A stretch of DNA of 64,000 nucleotides, taken from contig NZ_JHXF01000006.1 of assembly GCF_000621845.1 (NCBI RefSeq), positions 124,001 through 188,000 on the forward strand, read 5' to 3'. The position numbers and the translations under genes are program-made. Shown one piece after another: positions 16,615 to 26,274 of the stretch; the first letter of the stretch is position 1, and each line of letters begins with the position of its first letter. The notes under the pieces were generated by a model. That model searched no databases and was not told the origin of the DNA. It worked only from the letters and a program-made list of their open reading frames with translations. The DNA comes from Ruminococcus flavefaciens MA2007 (GTDB lineage Bacteria; Bacillota; Clostridia; Oscillospirales; Ruminococcaceae).

Positions 16615-18921
16615 ATGAAGATATCCGACGGATACTGGCTCAGTAAGACGGGCTACAATGTCCACTGGGCGGTGCAGATTTACGACACGGAAGCCGATGA
16701 GGGCTCCATAACGGTCTATGCTTCGTCCCAGTTTATCGCAAACAGAGGCATGACGCTGGGCGGTCCTGTTTTTACGGTCAGGTTCACATCTACTCTCGAA
16801 AACAGCATAAAGGTCACTATAGAGCATTTCAGCGGCGAAAGAAAGAGCAGCCCTGCCTTCGCTCTCAACGAGGACAAGGGCTTCAAGCCCGTGATAAAGA
16901 AGCACCGCAGTGGCTGGGAGCTTATCTCGGGCAAAACATCAGTGCGTATCGGCAAAAGCAAAAAGGAGTGGGACATCTCCTACCATTACGGGGACAGGCT
17001 CCTCACTAAGTCGGGCTGGCGCACCACCTCTATCATCGAGGAGGAGCGGTGGCACAGAAAAGCCCGTGAGTCCGCAGAGGCTGACCGCCGTTTCTTCGAT
17101 AAGTGGGACAACGGCGGCAATACCTATATCCGCGAAATGCTCAACCTTGCAGTAGGGGAGTACATCTACGGCTTCGGCGAAAAGTTCACCTCATTTGTGA
17201 AAAACGGGCAGACCGTTGAGGTCTGGAACAACGACGGCGGCACCTGCACCGAGCAGAGCTACAAGTCCGTTCCGTTCTTTGTTTCGTCGCGCAATTACGG
17301 CGTTTTTGTCAATCACCCCGAGCGCGTCAGCTTCGAGGTAGGCAGCGAGACTGTGTCGAAAACAGCCTTTTCGGTACAGGGCGAGCGCCTTGAATACTTC
17401 CTCTTCGGCGGCGAGTCTATAGCGGAGGTCATCGAGCGGTACACCGCCCTCACAGGCAGACCTGCTCTGCCGCCCCCGTGGTCATTCGGACTGTGGCTGT
17501 CCACGTCGTTCACCACGGAATATGACGAAAAGACAGTCAGCTTCTTCATTGACGAGATGAAGCAGAGAAATATCCCACTTGACGTTTTCCATTTCGACTG
17601 CTTCTGGATGAAGGAATTCCAGTGGTGCGGCTTTGAATGGGACGACAGGAAATTCGCCGAGCCCAAGGCAATGATAGAGCGTCTGAAAGCCAAGGGCGTA
17701 AGGATATGCGTTTGGATAAACCCTTATATCGGACAGCGTTCACCTGCGTTCAGGGAGTGCCTTGACAGGGGCTATCTGCTGAAAAATAAGGACGGCTCGG
17801 TGTTCCAGTGCGATATGTGGCAGCCGGGCATGGGCATAATCGACTTCACAAATCCCAAGGCGCGAAGCTGGTTCGCGGATAAGATACAGCACCTTGCAAA
17901 AATGGGCGTGGACGCCATAAAAACCGACTTCGGCGAGCGTATCCCCACAGATGTGAAGTATTTTGACGGCTCCGATCCCTATAAAATGCACAATTACTAC
18001 GCCTATATCTACAATAAGACGGTTTTTGAGGCTCTTAAAGCTGCCAACGGCAGTGCTTGTCTCTTTGCCCGTGCGGCAACGGCAGGCTGTCAGCAGTTCC
18101 CCGTACACTGGGGCGGAGACTGCTTCTCCTCATATGAATCAATGGGAGAGACTCTCCGCGGCGGACTGTCCCTGTGTATGTCGGGCTTCGGCTTTTTCTC
18201 CCACGATATCAGCGGTTTTGAAGCGACGGGAACTCCCGACCTGTACAAGCACTGGACGGCATTCGGACTTATGTCCACTCATTCGCGCTATCACGGCAAC
18301 TCTTCCTACCGCGTACCGTGGCATTTCGACGAGGAGAGCTGCGAGGTTGCAAAGCATTTCGTGGAGCTCAAGGGCAGGCTCATGCCCTATATCTGGGCAA
18401 ATGCAGTAAAGGCTCACCTTACGGGAGTCCCCGTGATGAGGGCTATGGCTGTGGACTTCGGCTATGACCGCAGCGCCCTTACCGTGGATACTCAGTATAT
18501 GCTGGGAGACTCTCTCCTTGTGGCTCCTGTTTTCAGCGAGGACGGCGAATGCAGCTTCTATCTGCCCACAGGCGGCTCATGGACGGATATACAGACAGGG
18601 GAGAGCCTTGCAGGCGGAAGCTGGTACACGAAAAAGTACGATTACTTTGGGCTGCCCCTCTATGCAAAGCCCAATTCCGTCATAGTTTTCGGCAGATTCA
18701 GAGATACTGCGGACTACGACTACGCCGACGGCATGAAGATAGTTATATATGGCATCGAGGACGGCTGCACCGCAGAGACTGTGGTATACGGCAGAAACGG
18801 CGCTGCTGAAGCGAAAATAAAGGCTGTACGCAGCGGAAAACAGATAAAACTTTCCGTTACGGGCACGGATAAGTCCTATACCGCCGAAAGTGCTCAGGGC
18901 TTGGCTATTTTGTCCGTCTGA
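16615..18921 (+). CDS. yicI: GH31 alpha-xylosidase, YicI type
   Basis: A 768-residue enzyme with no signal peptide, so probably cytoplasmic, removing alpha-1,6-xylosyl units from xyloglucan oligosaccharides or isoprimeverose. The GH31 barrel shows the nucleophile Asp438 in KTDFGE and the acid/base Asp502 in HWGGDC, both matching E. coli YicI, plus the FWMKEFQWCGFEWD substrate region typical of alpha-xylosidases rather than alpha-glucosidases. Length is as expected (YicI 772). It is divergent from the secreted xylanase gene, consistent with intracellular processing of imported hemicellulose oligosaccharides. No transporter gene is linked. Confidence 0.9.
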   Translation: MKISDGYWLSKTGYNVHWAVQIYDTEADEGSITVYASSQFIANRGMTLGGPVFTVRFTSTLENSIKVTIEHFSGERKSSPAFALNEDKGFKPVIKKHRSGWELISGKTSVRIGKSKKEWDISYHYGDRLLTKSGWRTTSIIEEERWHRKARESAEADRRFFDKWDNGGNTYIREMLNLAVGEYIYGFGEKFTSFVKNGQTVEVWNNDGGTCTEQSYKSVPFFVSSRNYGVFVNHPERVSFEVGSETVSKTAFSVQGERLEYFLFGGESIAEVIERYTALTGRPALPPPWSFGLWLSTSFTTEYDEKTVSFFIDEMKQRNIPLDVFHFDCFWMKEFQWCGFEWDDRKFAEPKAMIERLKAKGVRICVWINPYIGQRSPAFRECLDRGYLLKNKDGSVFQCDMWQPGMGIIDFTNPKARSWFADKIQHLAKMGVDAIKTDFGERIPTDVKYFDGSDPYKMHNYYAYIYNKTVFEALKAANGSACLFARAATAGCQQFPVHWGGDCFSSYESMGETLRGGLSLCMSGFGFFSHDISGFEATGTPDLYKHWTAFGLMSTHSRYHGNSSYRVPWHFDEESCEVAKHFVELKGRLMPYIWANAVKAHLTGVPVMRAMAVDFGYDRSALTVDTQYMLGDSLLVAPVFSEDGECSFYLPTGGSWTDIQTGESLAGGSWYTKKYDYFGLPLYAKPNSVIVFGRFRDTADYDYADGMKIVIYGIEDGCTAETVVYGRNGAAEAKIKAVRSGKQIKLSVTGTDKSYTAESAQGLAILSV

Positions 18922-19012
18922 TGAAATATTGTGCTTTTCTCTTTACTTTCGGGCAGTTTTGTGGTAAAATAATAGGAAAGTATACTCGGAAAGGCAGGGA
19001 TAACAGACCTTT

Positions 19013-20194
19013 ATGAACGAAACACAGGGCTACAGTGCGGAATATGCCGCGCTCAACCATGAAATATATAACCTCACCAAGCAGCTTGAAGCAAAGGAGC
19101 GGGAGTTCAGGGAGTCCACAAAGACGGACAGCTACGATCCCTTTGATAATCCTACGGAATTCCGCTGGTACAGGGACGACTACTCGGAGATACTGCCGTG
19201 GATAACTATGCCCGAGTTTTCAGTGCCTTTCGAGCCTGCAAAGGTGGAAAAGAACACTATCAGGAAGTTCTACAACATCGGCGGCTTTACGGCGCTGTTC
19301 CAGTTTCTCGGCTCAAATGTGCTGGCGACTCTGCTGATACTGCTGATGACCGCTATTCTAAGCGGTATGAACACGGGCGTTTCCTCGGGAGCTATCTCAC
19401 ATTACATGACCAAGGGCGCTATATTTGTTGCGATAAATATGCTCACTTTTCTCACAGCAAATGTGGGCTTCGGCTTTATCGGACTGAAATGGGCGAAAAT
19501 AAAGCCCTCGTCACTTATAAAGACTCGGGATTATCACTTCTCGGACGCGGTCATGCACTGTCTCGCAGGACTGTTCATATGGGTGACTGCAGCTTATATT
19601 TCCACAGGTATCGAGGACATCGTTTCGCAGTACGGCTTCACGACTGAGGTCATGGACGACGATTACGGCAAAACGGGGCTCGGATTTGCGATACTGACCA
19701 TTTACACCTGTATTATCGCGCCTGTCACCGAGGAATTTTTCTTCCGCGGCGCACTTATGAAGATATTCTCGAAATCCAATCAGCGCTTCGGTATCGTGGC
19801 TTCGGCAGTTTTCTTCGGACTTGCCCACGGAAATCTTCCGCAGTTCATGCTTGCTTTTCTCATCGGCGTATTCATGGGACATATCGACATGAAGCACAAC
19901 TCCATAGTGCCGTCGGTAGTGGTGCATATCTTCATAAACACTATGGTGTCTGTGATATCTGCATTCAATGAAAACGAAGTGGTAATGGGAATGCTTTCGC
20001 TTCTGATAATCGCATTCGGCATAATCGGCTTTGTAATGCTGCTGATGTTCAGAAAGGGCTGCAAGCTGCCTGTTTCAACACCTGCCCAGTCCAGACGCGG
20101 CATCGCCATTGCGAAGACATCGGTGGGAATAATAATTGCATTTTCGGCACAGCTGATATATCTTGTGCTGCTTATATTGACTACAAAGGAGTAA
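19013..20194 (+). CDS. CPBP family intramembrane protease (long form)
   Basis: A 393-residue multi-pass membrane protein with a soluble N-terminal region of about 85 residues, followed by about eight hydrophobic helices. The abortive-infection/CPBP motifs are present: TEEFFFRG (EExxxR), FFGLAHGN (FxxxH) and HIFINTM (HxxxN). Such proteins are related to CAAX-prenyl proteases and bacteriocin self-immunity proteins; substrates are unknown. A promoter-like TAAAAT lies near 18966. Terminated by the hairpin at 20226. Three more CPBP genes follow in this window. Confidence 0.88.
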   Translation: MNETQGYSAEYAALNHEIYNLTKQLEAKEREFRESTKTDSYDPFDNPTEFRWYRDDYSEILPWITMPEFSVPFEPAKVEKNTIRKFYNIGGFTALFQFLGSNVLATLLILLMTAILSGMNTGVSSGAISHYMTKGAIFVAINMLTFLTANVGFGFIGLKWAKIKPSSLIKTRDYHFSDAVMHCLAGLFIWVTAAYISTGIEDIVSQYGFTTEVMDDDYGKTGLGFAILTIYTCIIAPVTEEFFFRGALMKIFSKSNQRFGIVASAVFFGLAHGNLPQFMLAFLIGVFMGHIDMKHNSIVPSVVVHIFINTMVSVISAFNENEVVMGMLSLLIIAFGIIGFVMLLMFRKGCKLPVSTPAQSRRGIAIAKTSVGIIIAFSAQLIYLVLLILTTKE

Positions 20195-20225
20195 GAATTT
20201 TTAGTTATTAGTGGTTAGTGATTAG

Positions 20226-20259
20226 AAAAAACAGGCGTGATCTTATCACGCCTGTTTTT
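20226..20259 (+). terminator. Terminator of the first CPBP gene
   Basis: AAAAAACAGGCGTGAT and ATCACGCCTGTTTTT arms. It is preceded by a TTAGTTATTAGTGGTTAGTG word (20200-20222) related to the reverse complement of the stretch at 7996-8011 before the DUF4317 terminator. Confidence 0.9.
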
Positions 20260-20276
20260 AGCTTAACGATTAAAAT

Positions 20277-20341
20277 TGTAGGGGCTGATGTCTACATCAG
20301 CCCGATAAAAATTGCGGGGCGATGTGGGCATCGCCCCCTAC
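20277..20341. repeat. Two GTAGGGG-type hairpins, head to head
   Basis: Unit 1 starts TTGTAGGGGCTGATG and pairs CTGATGT with ACATCAG; unit 2 ends in GCCCCCTAC and pairs GCGATG with CATCGC. The two units are in opposite orientation between convergent CPBP genes. Confidence 0.75.
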
Positions 20342-21340
20342 TTATTCATTGACCACTTCACTGACCGCTGCTTCTGACTGCTGAGCGGCTGATTTTTTGG
20401 ATATGCCGTAAACTACGGCTGCCGTAGCAATAAGCAGGACTATAGTTGTGAGGATACTGCCCTCGATGCCGAATTCTCCGCCTGTGAATAACACGGAGGA
20501 GTTATTTGCAGTTGTACGGAATACTGACGGATTGGCGCCTGTTCCGCTTACGCTTATACCGTAGAAATTGCCCTGTGTGAAGTTCCATATTGAGTGTATC
20601 GCGCATACTCCCCAGATATTCTCGGATAATATCATGTAAAAAGCCGCAAATACGCCGAAAAGTACAACATTCAGGAATGGCAGGAATCCAAAGCCTGTGT
20701 TGCATGAGTGAGCAATACCAAAGGCTAAGGAGCTTATACCTACGGCAACAAGGGTATGCTTGCCGCTTCCGCCTATAGTTGTCATGAAATAACCGCGGAA
20801 AATGAATTCCTCGCTCATTCCCTGTATGACGAATCCGAAGAAATACAGGGCTATGAGCCCTGCATTTATAGTTCCGCTGAACTTTATGCTGTTTATGCCG
20901 AGTAATACGCTGAGAAGTGAGATAGTGGTCATAAGTATCATGCCGACTATAAGTCCTAAGATGTAATTGGGCAGGAGCTTTGCCTTTTTTACGCCCATGG
21001 AGCTTACAGGTCTCGCTTCGACAAAGCGGCAGTATATCAGCGAGCAGATAGTGCCGAATATGGTGGAATAAAGGGCAGACAGCATTACCGCAGGTCTTGC
21101 GGCTGTGCTTTGGTATATGTATATCGCACTGTTGATTTTTTTGTTCCCCGAGCTGTTAAGCGTATCTAAGTCAATAAATTCTTTGAGCGTTGTTTTGGCG
21201 CTTACTGCTGACGGGATAAAGGATTCAACAGCCAATATTATCATAAATACTATCACAAAGCTTATAAGTATGAAGATGAGCTCTCTTGAAGTATTGATAT
21301 CTGATGCCTCTTCAAACATTTTGGGTCTGTATTTTAGCAT
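20342..21340 (-). CDS. CPBP family intramembrane protease, tandem copy 2
   Basis: A 332-residue multi-pass membrane protein with CPBP motifs MSEEFIFRGYF (EExxxR), SLAFGIAHS (FxxxH) and HSIWNF (HxxxN). It is a close paralogue of the gene at 21378-22373 (same length, same N-terminal MLKYRPKMFEEAS-like start, same C-terminal ISKK tail). A 75-base DNA stretch at its 3' end (20393-20467) is identical to 21417-21491 of the neighbour. Likely co-transcribed with that gene, 37 bases upstream. Substrate unknown. Confidence 0.87.
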   Translation of the reverse strand: MLKYRPKMFEEASDINTSRELIFILISFVIVFMIILAVESFIPSAVSAKTTLKEFIDLDTLNSSGNKKINSAIYIYQSTAARPAVMLSALYSTIFGTICSLIYCRFVEARPVSSMGVKKAKLLPNYILGLIVGMILMTTISLLSVLLGINSIKFSGTINAGLIALYFFGFVIQGMSEEFIFRGYFMTTIGGSGKHTLVAVGISSLAFGIAHSCNTGFGFLPFLNVVLFGVFAAFYMILSENIWGVCAIHSIWNFTQGNFYGISVSGTGANPSVFRTTANNSSVLFTGGEFGIEGSILTTIVLLIATAAVVYGISKKSAAQQSEAAVSEVVNE

Positions 21341-21377
21341 ATTGAATAACTCCGTTAATTACTGAGAGCACTGATAA

Positions 21378-22373
21378 CTATTCGCTGACCACTGCTTCCG
21401 CGGGCTGAGCTGCGGCTTTTTTGGATATGCCGTAAACTACGGCTGCCGTAGCAATAAGCAGGACTATAGTTGTGAGGATACTGCCCTCGATACCGAACTT
21501 ACCTCCAGTGAGGAATGAAGATGAGCTCTTTGCTGTAGTGCGGAAAATCGACGTAGTATCGCCTGTTCCGCTGACGCTGATACCGTAGAAATTGCCCTGC
21601 ATGAAGTTCCATATGGAGTGTATAGCGCATACTCCCCAGATATTGTCGAATAATATCATATAAAGAGCAGCAAATGCTCCGAAAAGAGCGATATTGAAGA
21701 ACGGAAGAGGTCCGAAGCCGGGATTTGTTGCGTGTGCAAGTGAAAATGCAACGGAGCTTATAACCACAGCCACAAGAGTATGCTTGCCGCTTCCGCCTAT
21801 TGTCGTCATGAAATAGCCGCGGAAGATGAATTCCTCGCTCATTCCCTGTATGATGTATCCGATGAAATAAAGGACTATAAATCCGATATTGATGTTGTCT
21901 GAGAGCTTGACGGTGTGGATTCCGAATAATGCTCCGAGAAGCACAGCGGCGGTCATAAGAACGAGACCGATAGCGACTCCTGGGAGATAATTCTGGAAGA
22001 ACTTAGCCTTTTTTACGCCCATGGAGCTTACTTTTCTTACCTCGATACAGCGGCAGTATATCAGCGAGCAGATAGTGCCGAGCACTGTTGAATACATGGT
22101 AGGTATCATTACTGCAGGCTTTGAGGCTACCTTTGTAGCTAATTCCATGGTAGCAGACGGATCAAGCAGTGAGGAAGTATCTTCAAGGTCGGACTTTGCA
22201 ATTTCCTCAAGCAGGGGCTTGACGCTCACGACTGCGGGGATTATAGATTCGAGAATGGCTATAATGATAAAAACTGCTATAAAAATAAGGATAATTATGA
22301 AGATATTCTTTGAAGCGTGGGATTTTGAGGCTTCGTCGAACATCTTAGGTCTGTAATTCAGCATTTTGAACAC
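21378..22373 (-). CDS. CPBP family intramembrane protease, tandem copy 1
   Basis: A 331-residue multi-pass membrane protein, first gene of a two-gene unit. Motifs MSEEFIFRGYF, SVAFSLAHA and HSIWNF mark the CPBP active site. The region between the first two helices (about residues 45-75) is the part that differs most from its tandem partner. The start follows a GGAGGTG ribosome binding site, and a strong promoter (TTGACA-17-TAAAAT) lies at 22385-22413. Confidence 0.87.
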   Translation of the reverse strand: MFKMLNYRPKMFDEASKSHASKNIFIIILIFIAVFIIIAILESIIPAVVSVKPLLEEIAKSDLEDTSSLLDPSATMELATKVASKPAVMIPTMYSTVLGTICSLIYCRCIEVRKVSSMGVKKAKFFQNYLPGVAIGLVLMTAAVLLGALFGIHTVKLSDNINIGFIVLYFIGYIIQGMSEEFIFRGYFMTTIGGSGKHTLVAVVISSVAFSLAHATNPGFGPLPFFNIALFGAFAALYMILFDNIWGVCAIHSIWNFMQGNFYGISVSGTGDTTSIFRTTAKSSSSFLTGGKFGIEGSILTTIVLLIATAAVVYGISKKAAAQPAEAVVSE

Positions 22374-22384
22374 CTCCGTTATTA

Positions 22385-22413
22385 ATTTTACTATAGTAAC
22401 TTATTGTTGTCAA
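22385..22413 (-). promoter_or_regulatory. Promoter of the CPBP pair
   Basis: Minus-strand TTGACA, 17-base spacer, TAAAAT, ending 11 bases before the start codon, so the leader is very short. Confidence 0.75.
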
Positions 22414-22562
22414 GTGCCTGATCTTTAATTTGGGATGGAGAATGAAGGCTCCTGTTTCACGTGAGTATTGAGCGGACTCGTTTCGGATAAAGTGCAGGCT
22501 CGGCGTATGAAAAACAACTAAAAAAATTGTCGGAAATACCGTTATTTTCGCTGTCTTCTCAT

Positions 22563-22591
22563 TTGACACGGCAGGGCAGAGATGATATAAT
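22563..22591 (+). promoter_or_regulatory. Consensus promoter of the ABC exporter operon
   Basis: TTGACA, 17-base spacer, TATAAT: a perfect consensus match. The start codon lies 37 bases downstream. Confidence 0.85.
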
Positions 22592-22627
22592 TGAAGTTGG
22601 ATTATTTTTAAAGGAAAGAAAGGGGTA

Positions 22628-24361
22628 ATGCCGATGTATAAAACAGTTTTGTCACACGTCGGAAAGTACAAGAAACAGGCAATATTATGCCCTGTGACCA
22701 TTATCGGAGAGGTCGCTATGGAGGTACTTATACCTGCGGTCATGGCTCTGATAATCGACAACGGTATCAAAAAGGGAGATATCGGCTATGTTGCGAAAAT
22801 GGGCGGACTTATGGTGCTTATGTCCGTATTTTCCCTTTGCTTCGGAGCTCTTGCGGCGCGTTTCAGCGCAGTTGCGGCTATGGGCTTTGCGAAGAATCTC
22901 AGAAGCGCACTTTTCCGCAGAGTACAGGACTTTTCCTTTGCAAATGTGGATAAGTTCTCAACGGCTTCGCTGACAACGAGACTTACAACAGACGTTACAA
23001 ATGTACAGAACGCATTCATGATGTTCATACGAATGGCTTTCCGTTCACCCATAATGCTGGTCTGCGCCACTATTATGGCGGTAAAGCAGAACGCAAAGCT
23101 CTCCATAGTGTTCCTGTTTGCCATACCTGTTCTTGGCGCGTCGATAATATTCATAATCTCAAAGGCACATCCGCGCTTTGAGAAAATGCTCAAGCAGTAC
23201 GACGCCATGAACGGCAAGGTGCAGGAAAACCTCGTAGGTATCCGCGTAGTAAAGGCTTTTGCCCGTGAGGAATACGAGAAGAAGCGCTTCGAGGAGAACA
23301 CCGAGGCAGTCCGCAAGGCTCAGTTTGCCGCTGAAAAGCTGGTCATCATGGGTATGCCTATCATGCAGCTGGTAATGTACATCAGCATTGCGGCTATCCT
23401 CTATTTCGGAGGAAATATGGCTGTAAACCACGATATCGCTACAGGTCAGCTTTCAAGCTTCATCTCCTATGTAACACAGATACTTATGTCGCTTATGATG
23501 CTTTCGATGCTCTTTATCATGTTCGTGGTTTCGAGAGCTTCCATACAGCGTATCCATGAAGTGCTGGTTGAAGAGCCTGCCATAAAGGACAATGACGATT
23601 CCGAGGTATCCGCAAATGACGGCTCTATAATCTTCGAGGACGTAAGCTTCAGCTACTATGACGATATGAACAACCTCGCCCTCGACAACATAAATCTCAG
23701 CATCGAGTCAGGCGAGACTATCGGTATCATCGGCGGTACGGGCTCGTCAAAGACCTCGCTGGTACAGCTTATCCCACGTCTTTACGACGCAACGGCAGGA
23801 AGAGTTCTTGTAGGCGGACGAGACGTAAAGAGCTATCCGCTGAAAACTCTCCGTGACCAGGTAGCTATGGTTTTGCAGAAGAACGTGCTCTTTTCGGGAA
23901 CTATCAGGGATAATCTCCGCTGGGGCGACGAAAACGCCACAGACGAGGAGATGATAAAGGCTTGCAAATCAGCCTGCGCTCACGACTTTATCATGAGCTT
24001 CCCCGACGGCTACGATACCGACCTGGGACAGGGCGGCGTAAACGTATCGGGCGGTCAGAAGCAGAGACTCTGTATCGCAAGAGCTCTTCTGAAAAAGCCT
24101 AAGATAATCATTCTCGACGACTCTACAAGCGCTGTCGATACGGCTACGGACAGCAGTATCCGCAAGGCTTTCCGCGAAAATCTTGCCGATACCACCACAA
24201 TTATCATCGCTCAGCGTATCTCCTCTGTTATGGACGCTGACCGCATTATAGTAATGGACGGCGGAAAGATAACAGATGTGGGCACACATGACGAGCTCAT
24301 GGTGAAAAGTGAGATATACCGTGAGGTATACGACTCACAGCAGAAAGGAGCTGATGAATAA
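22628..24361 (+). CDS. ABC exporter half-transporter, degenerate-site subunit
   Basis: A 577-residue fused membrane and nucleotide-binding protein. Six helices lie in about 1-310. The ATPase domain has Walker A GGTGSSKTS, signature VSGGQKQRL and Walker B IIILDDSTSAVD. The residue after the Walker B Asp is Asp instead of the catalytic Glu, as in one subunit of heterodimeric multidrug exporters of the BmrCD/LmrCD type. Walker A itself has Ser-Ser in place of the usual Gly-Lys spacing partner (GSSKTS). It overlaps the next gene by one base (TAATG), so the two subunits are translationally linked. Substrate cannot be told from sequence. Confidence 0.9.
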   Translation: MPMYKTVLSHVGKYKKQAILCPVTIIGEVAMEVLIPAVMALIIDNGIKKGDIGYVAKMGGLMVLMSVFSLCFGALAARFSAVAAMGFAKNLRSALFRRVQDFSFANVDKFSTASLTTRLTTDVTNVQNAFMMFIRMAFRSPIMLVCATIMAVKQNAKLSIVFLFAIPVLGASIIFIISKAHPRFEKMLKQYDAMNGKVQENLVGIRVVKAFAREEYEKKRFEENTEAVRKAQFAAEKLVIMGMPIMQLVMYISIAAILYFGGNMAVNHDIATGQLSSFISYVTQILMSLMMLSMLFIMFVVSRASIQRIHEVLVEEPAIKDNDDSEVSANDGSIIFEDVSFSYYDDMNNLALDNINLSIESGETIGIIGGTGSSKTSLVQLIPRLYDATAGRVLVGGRDVKSYPLKTLRDQVAMVLQKNVLFSGTIRDNLRWGDENATDEEMIKACKSACAHDFIMSFPDGYDTDLGQGGVNVSGGQKQRLCIARALLKKPKIIILDDSTSAVDTATDSSIRKAFRENLADTTTIIIAQRISSVMDADRIIVMDGGKITDVGTHDELMVKSEIYREVYDSQQKGADE

Positions 24362-26253
24362 TGCCGCCTAAAGGATCGCAGAGACCAATGGCTAAGCCGC
24401 AGGATACCTTCGGTACGCTGAAGCGCATATTCAGCTATATGCACGGCTTCAGGATACAGTTCATATTCGTGGTCATAGCTATTCTTATCAGCTCGGGAGC
24501 AGGCATCGCAGGAAACTACCTGCTGAAGCCCATAATCGACAACATCGAGGACGCCCTTAAAACAGGGGACTGGAAGTACGGAAAATTCATCGGCATACTC
24601 ATGACAATGGTCATCATATACGCCTGCGGTGCGCTGTCATCGTTCCTGTATATGCGCCTGATGATGAAGATATCCACCACTACACTCATGCGTATAAGAA
24701 ACGACCTTTTCTGCAAAATGGAAATGCTTCCTATACGCTTCTTTGACAAGCACACCCACGGCGAGCTCATGAGCCTTTACACCAACGATACCGACGCTAT
24801 CCGCGAAATGCTCAGCAACAGTATCTCACAGTTCATAAGCTCCGCTATAACCATAATCGGCGTGTTCATCGCCATGGTCATCTACAGCTGGAGACTCACT
24901 ATCCTTGTGGTAGTTATGCTGTTCATAATATTCAGAGTTATCGGCTTTGTAGGCTCAAGGAGCGGCAAGGGCTTCATCGCTCAGCAGAGAGCTCTCGGCA
25001 GTGTAAACGGCTACATCGAGGAAATGATAGACGGACAGAAGGTCGTCAAGGTCTTCTGCCACGAGGACAAGGCAAACGAGGAGTTCGACGCTCTCAACGA
25101 GGAGCTTTGCAAAGCGGCTACCCACGCTAATACCTTTGCAAACATTCTCATGCCTATTATGAACAACCTGTCCTATATCCACTATGCCGCTACGGCTATT
25201 GCAGGCGGTATCATGGCGGTAAAGGGCATAGGCGGCATGACCGTAGGTACTGTGGTATCATATTTGCAATTCACACGTTCATTCTCTCACCCCATAACAA
25301 CTGTTTCTCAGCAGTTCAACTCAGTTCTCACTGCTCTTGCAGGTGCCGAGCGTATCTTCAAGGTCATTGACGAGGAGCCCGAGTCCGACGAGGGCTATGT
25401 AACTCTTGTAAATGCGGAGATATCACGCAATGGCAAGATAAAGGAGACCGACAAGCGCACAGGCCGCTGGGCATGGAGACACCCACACAAGGCTGACGGC
25501 ACCGTTACCTATACGGAAGTCCGCGGCAATGTGGAGTTCGACGACGTTGTATTCGGCTATGAGCCAAACAAGACTGTTCTCAACGGCATTTCGCTCTATG
25601 CACATTCGGGACAGAAGGTAGCCTTTGTAGGCTCCACAGGTGCGGGAAAGACCACTATCATCAATCTTATCAACCGATTCTACGATGTTCCCGAGGGCAA
25701 GATACGCTACGACGGCATAAACATCAACAAGATAAAGAAGGACGACCTGCGCCGTTCACAGTCCATAGTATTGCAGGATACCCACCTGTTTACAGGTACG
25801 GTTATGGACAATATCCGCTACGGTAAACTGGACGCTACCGACGAGGAGGTCTACGCAGCAGCTAAGCTTGCCAACGCAGACAGCTTCATCAGGCACCTTG
25901 AAAACGGCTATGACACCATGCTCACCGCCGACGGTGCAAATCTCTCGCAGGGACAGAGACAGCTCCTTGCAATTGCAAGAGCGGCAGTGGCAGATCCGCC
26001 CGTGCTCATTCTCGACGAGGCTACAAGCTCTATCGATACCCGTACAGAGGCTCTTATTGAAAAGGGTATGGACTCCCTTATGGAGGGCAGAACGGTATTC
26101 GTTATCGCTCACAGACTGTCCACGGTACGCAATTCACACGCTATCATGGTTCTGGAGCACGGCAGGATAATCGAGCGCGGAAACCACAACGAGCTCATTG
26201 CTCAGCACGGAAAGTACTATCAGCTCTACACGGGAATGTTTGAGCTGTCCTGA
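24361..26253 (+). CDS. ABC exporter half-transporter, catalytic subunit
   Basis: A 630-residue partner of the preceding gene. Six helices in about 1-330, then an inserted segment about 355-390 with a basic RTGRWAWRHPHK patch before the ATPase domain. Walker A GSTGAGKTT and Walker B VLILDEATSSID are canonical with catalytic Glu, while the signature is LSQGQRQLL rather than LSGGQ. Together with the partner this gives one canonical and one degenerate ATP site, the usual arrangement in heterodimeric exporters. Co-transcribed with the lipoprotein gene downstream (spacing about 20 bases). Confidence 0.9.
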   Translation: MPPKGSQRPMAKPQDTFGTLKRIFSYMHGFRIQFIFVVIAILISSGAGIAGNYLLKPIIDNIEDALKTGDWKYGKFIGILMTMVIIYACGALSSFLYMRLMMKISTTTLMRIRNDLFCKMEMLPIRFFDKHTHGELMSLYTNDTDAIREMLSNSISQFISSAITIIGVFIAMVIYSWRLTILVVVMLFIIFRVIGFVGSRSGKGFIAQQRALGSVNGYIEEMIDGQKVVKVFCHEDKANEEFDALNEELCKAATHANTFANILMPIMNNLSYIHYAATAIAGGIMAVKGIGGMTVGTVVSYLQFTRSFSHPITTVSQQFNSVLTALAGAERIFKVIDEEPESDEGYVTLVNAEISRNGKIKETDKRTGRWAWRHPHKADGTVTYTEVRGNVEFDDVVFGYEPNKTVLNGISLYAHSGQKVAFVGSTGAGKTTIINLINRFYDVPEGKIRYDGININKIKKDDLRRSQSIVLQDTHLFTGTVMDNIRYGKLDATDEEVYAAAKLANADSFIRHLENGYDTMLTADGANLSQGQRQLLAIARAAVADPPVLILDEATSSIDTRTEALIEKGMDSLMEGRTVFVIAHRLSTVRNSHAIMVLEHGRIIERGNHNELIAQHGKYYQLYTGMFELS

Positions 26254-26274
26254 TGATATACGAAGGGGAAAAAC

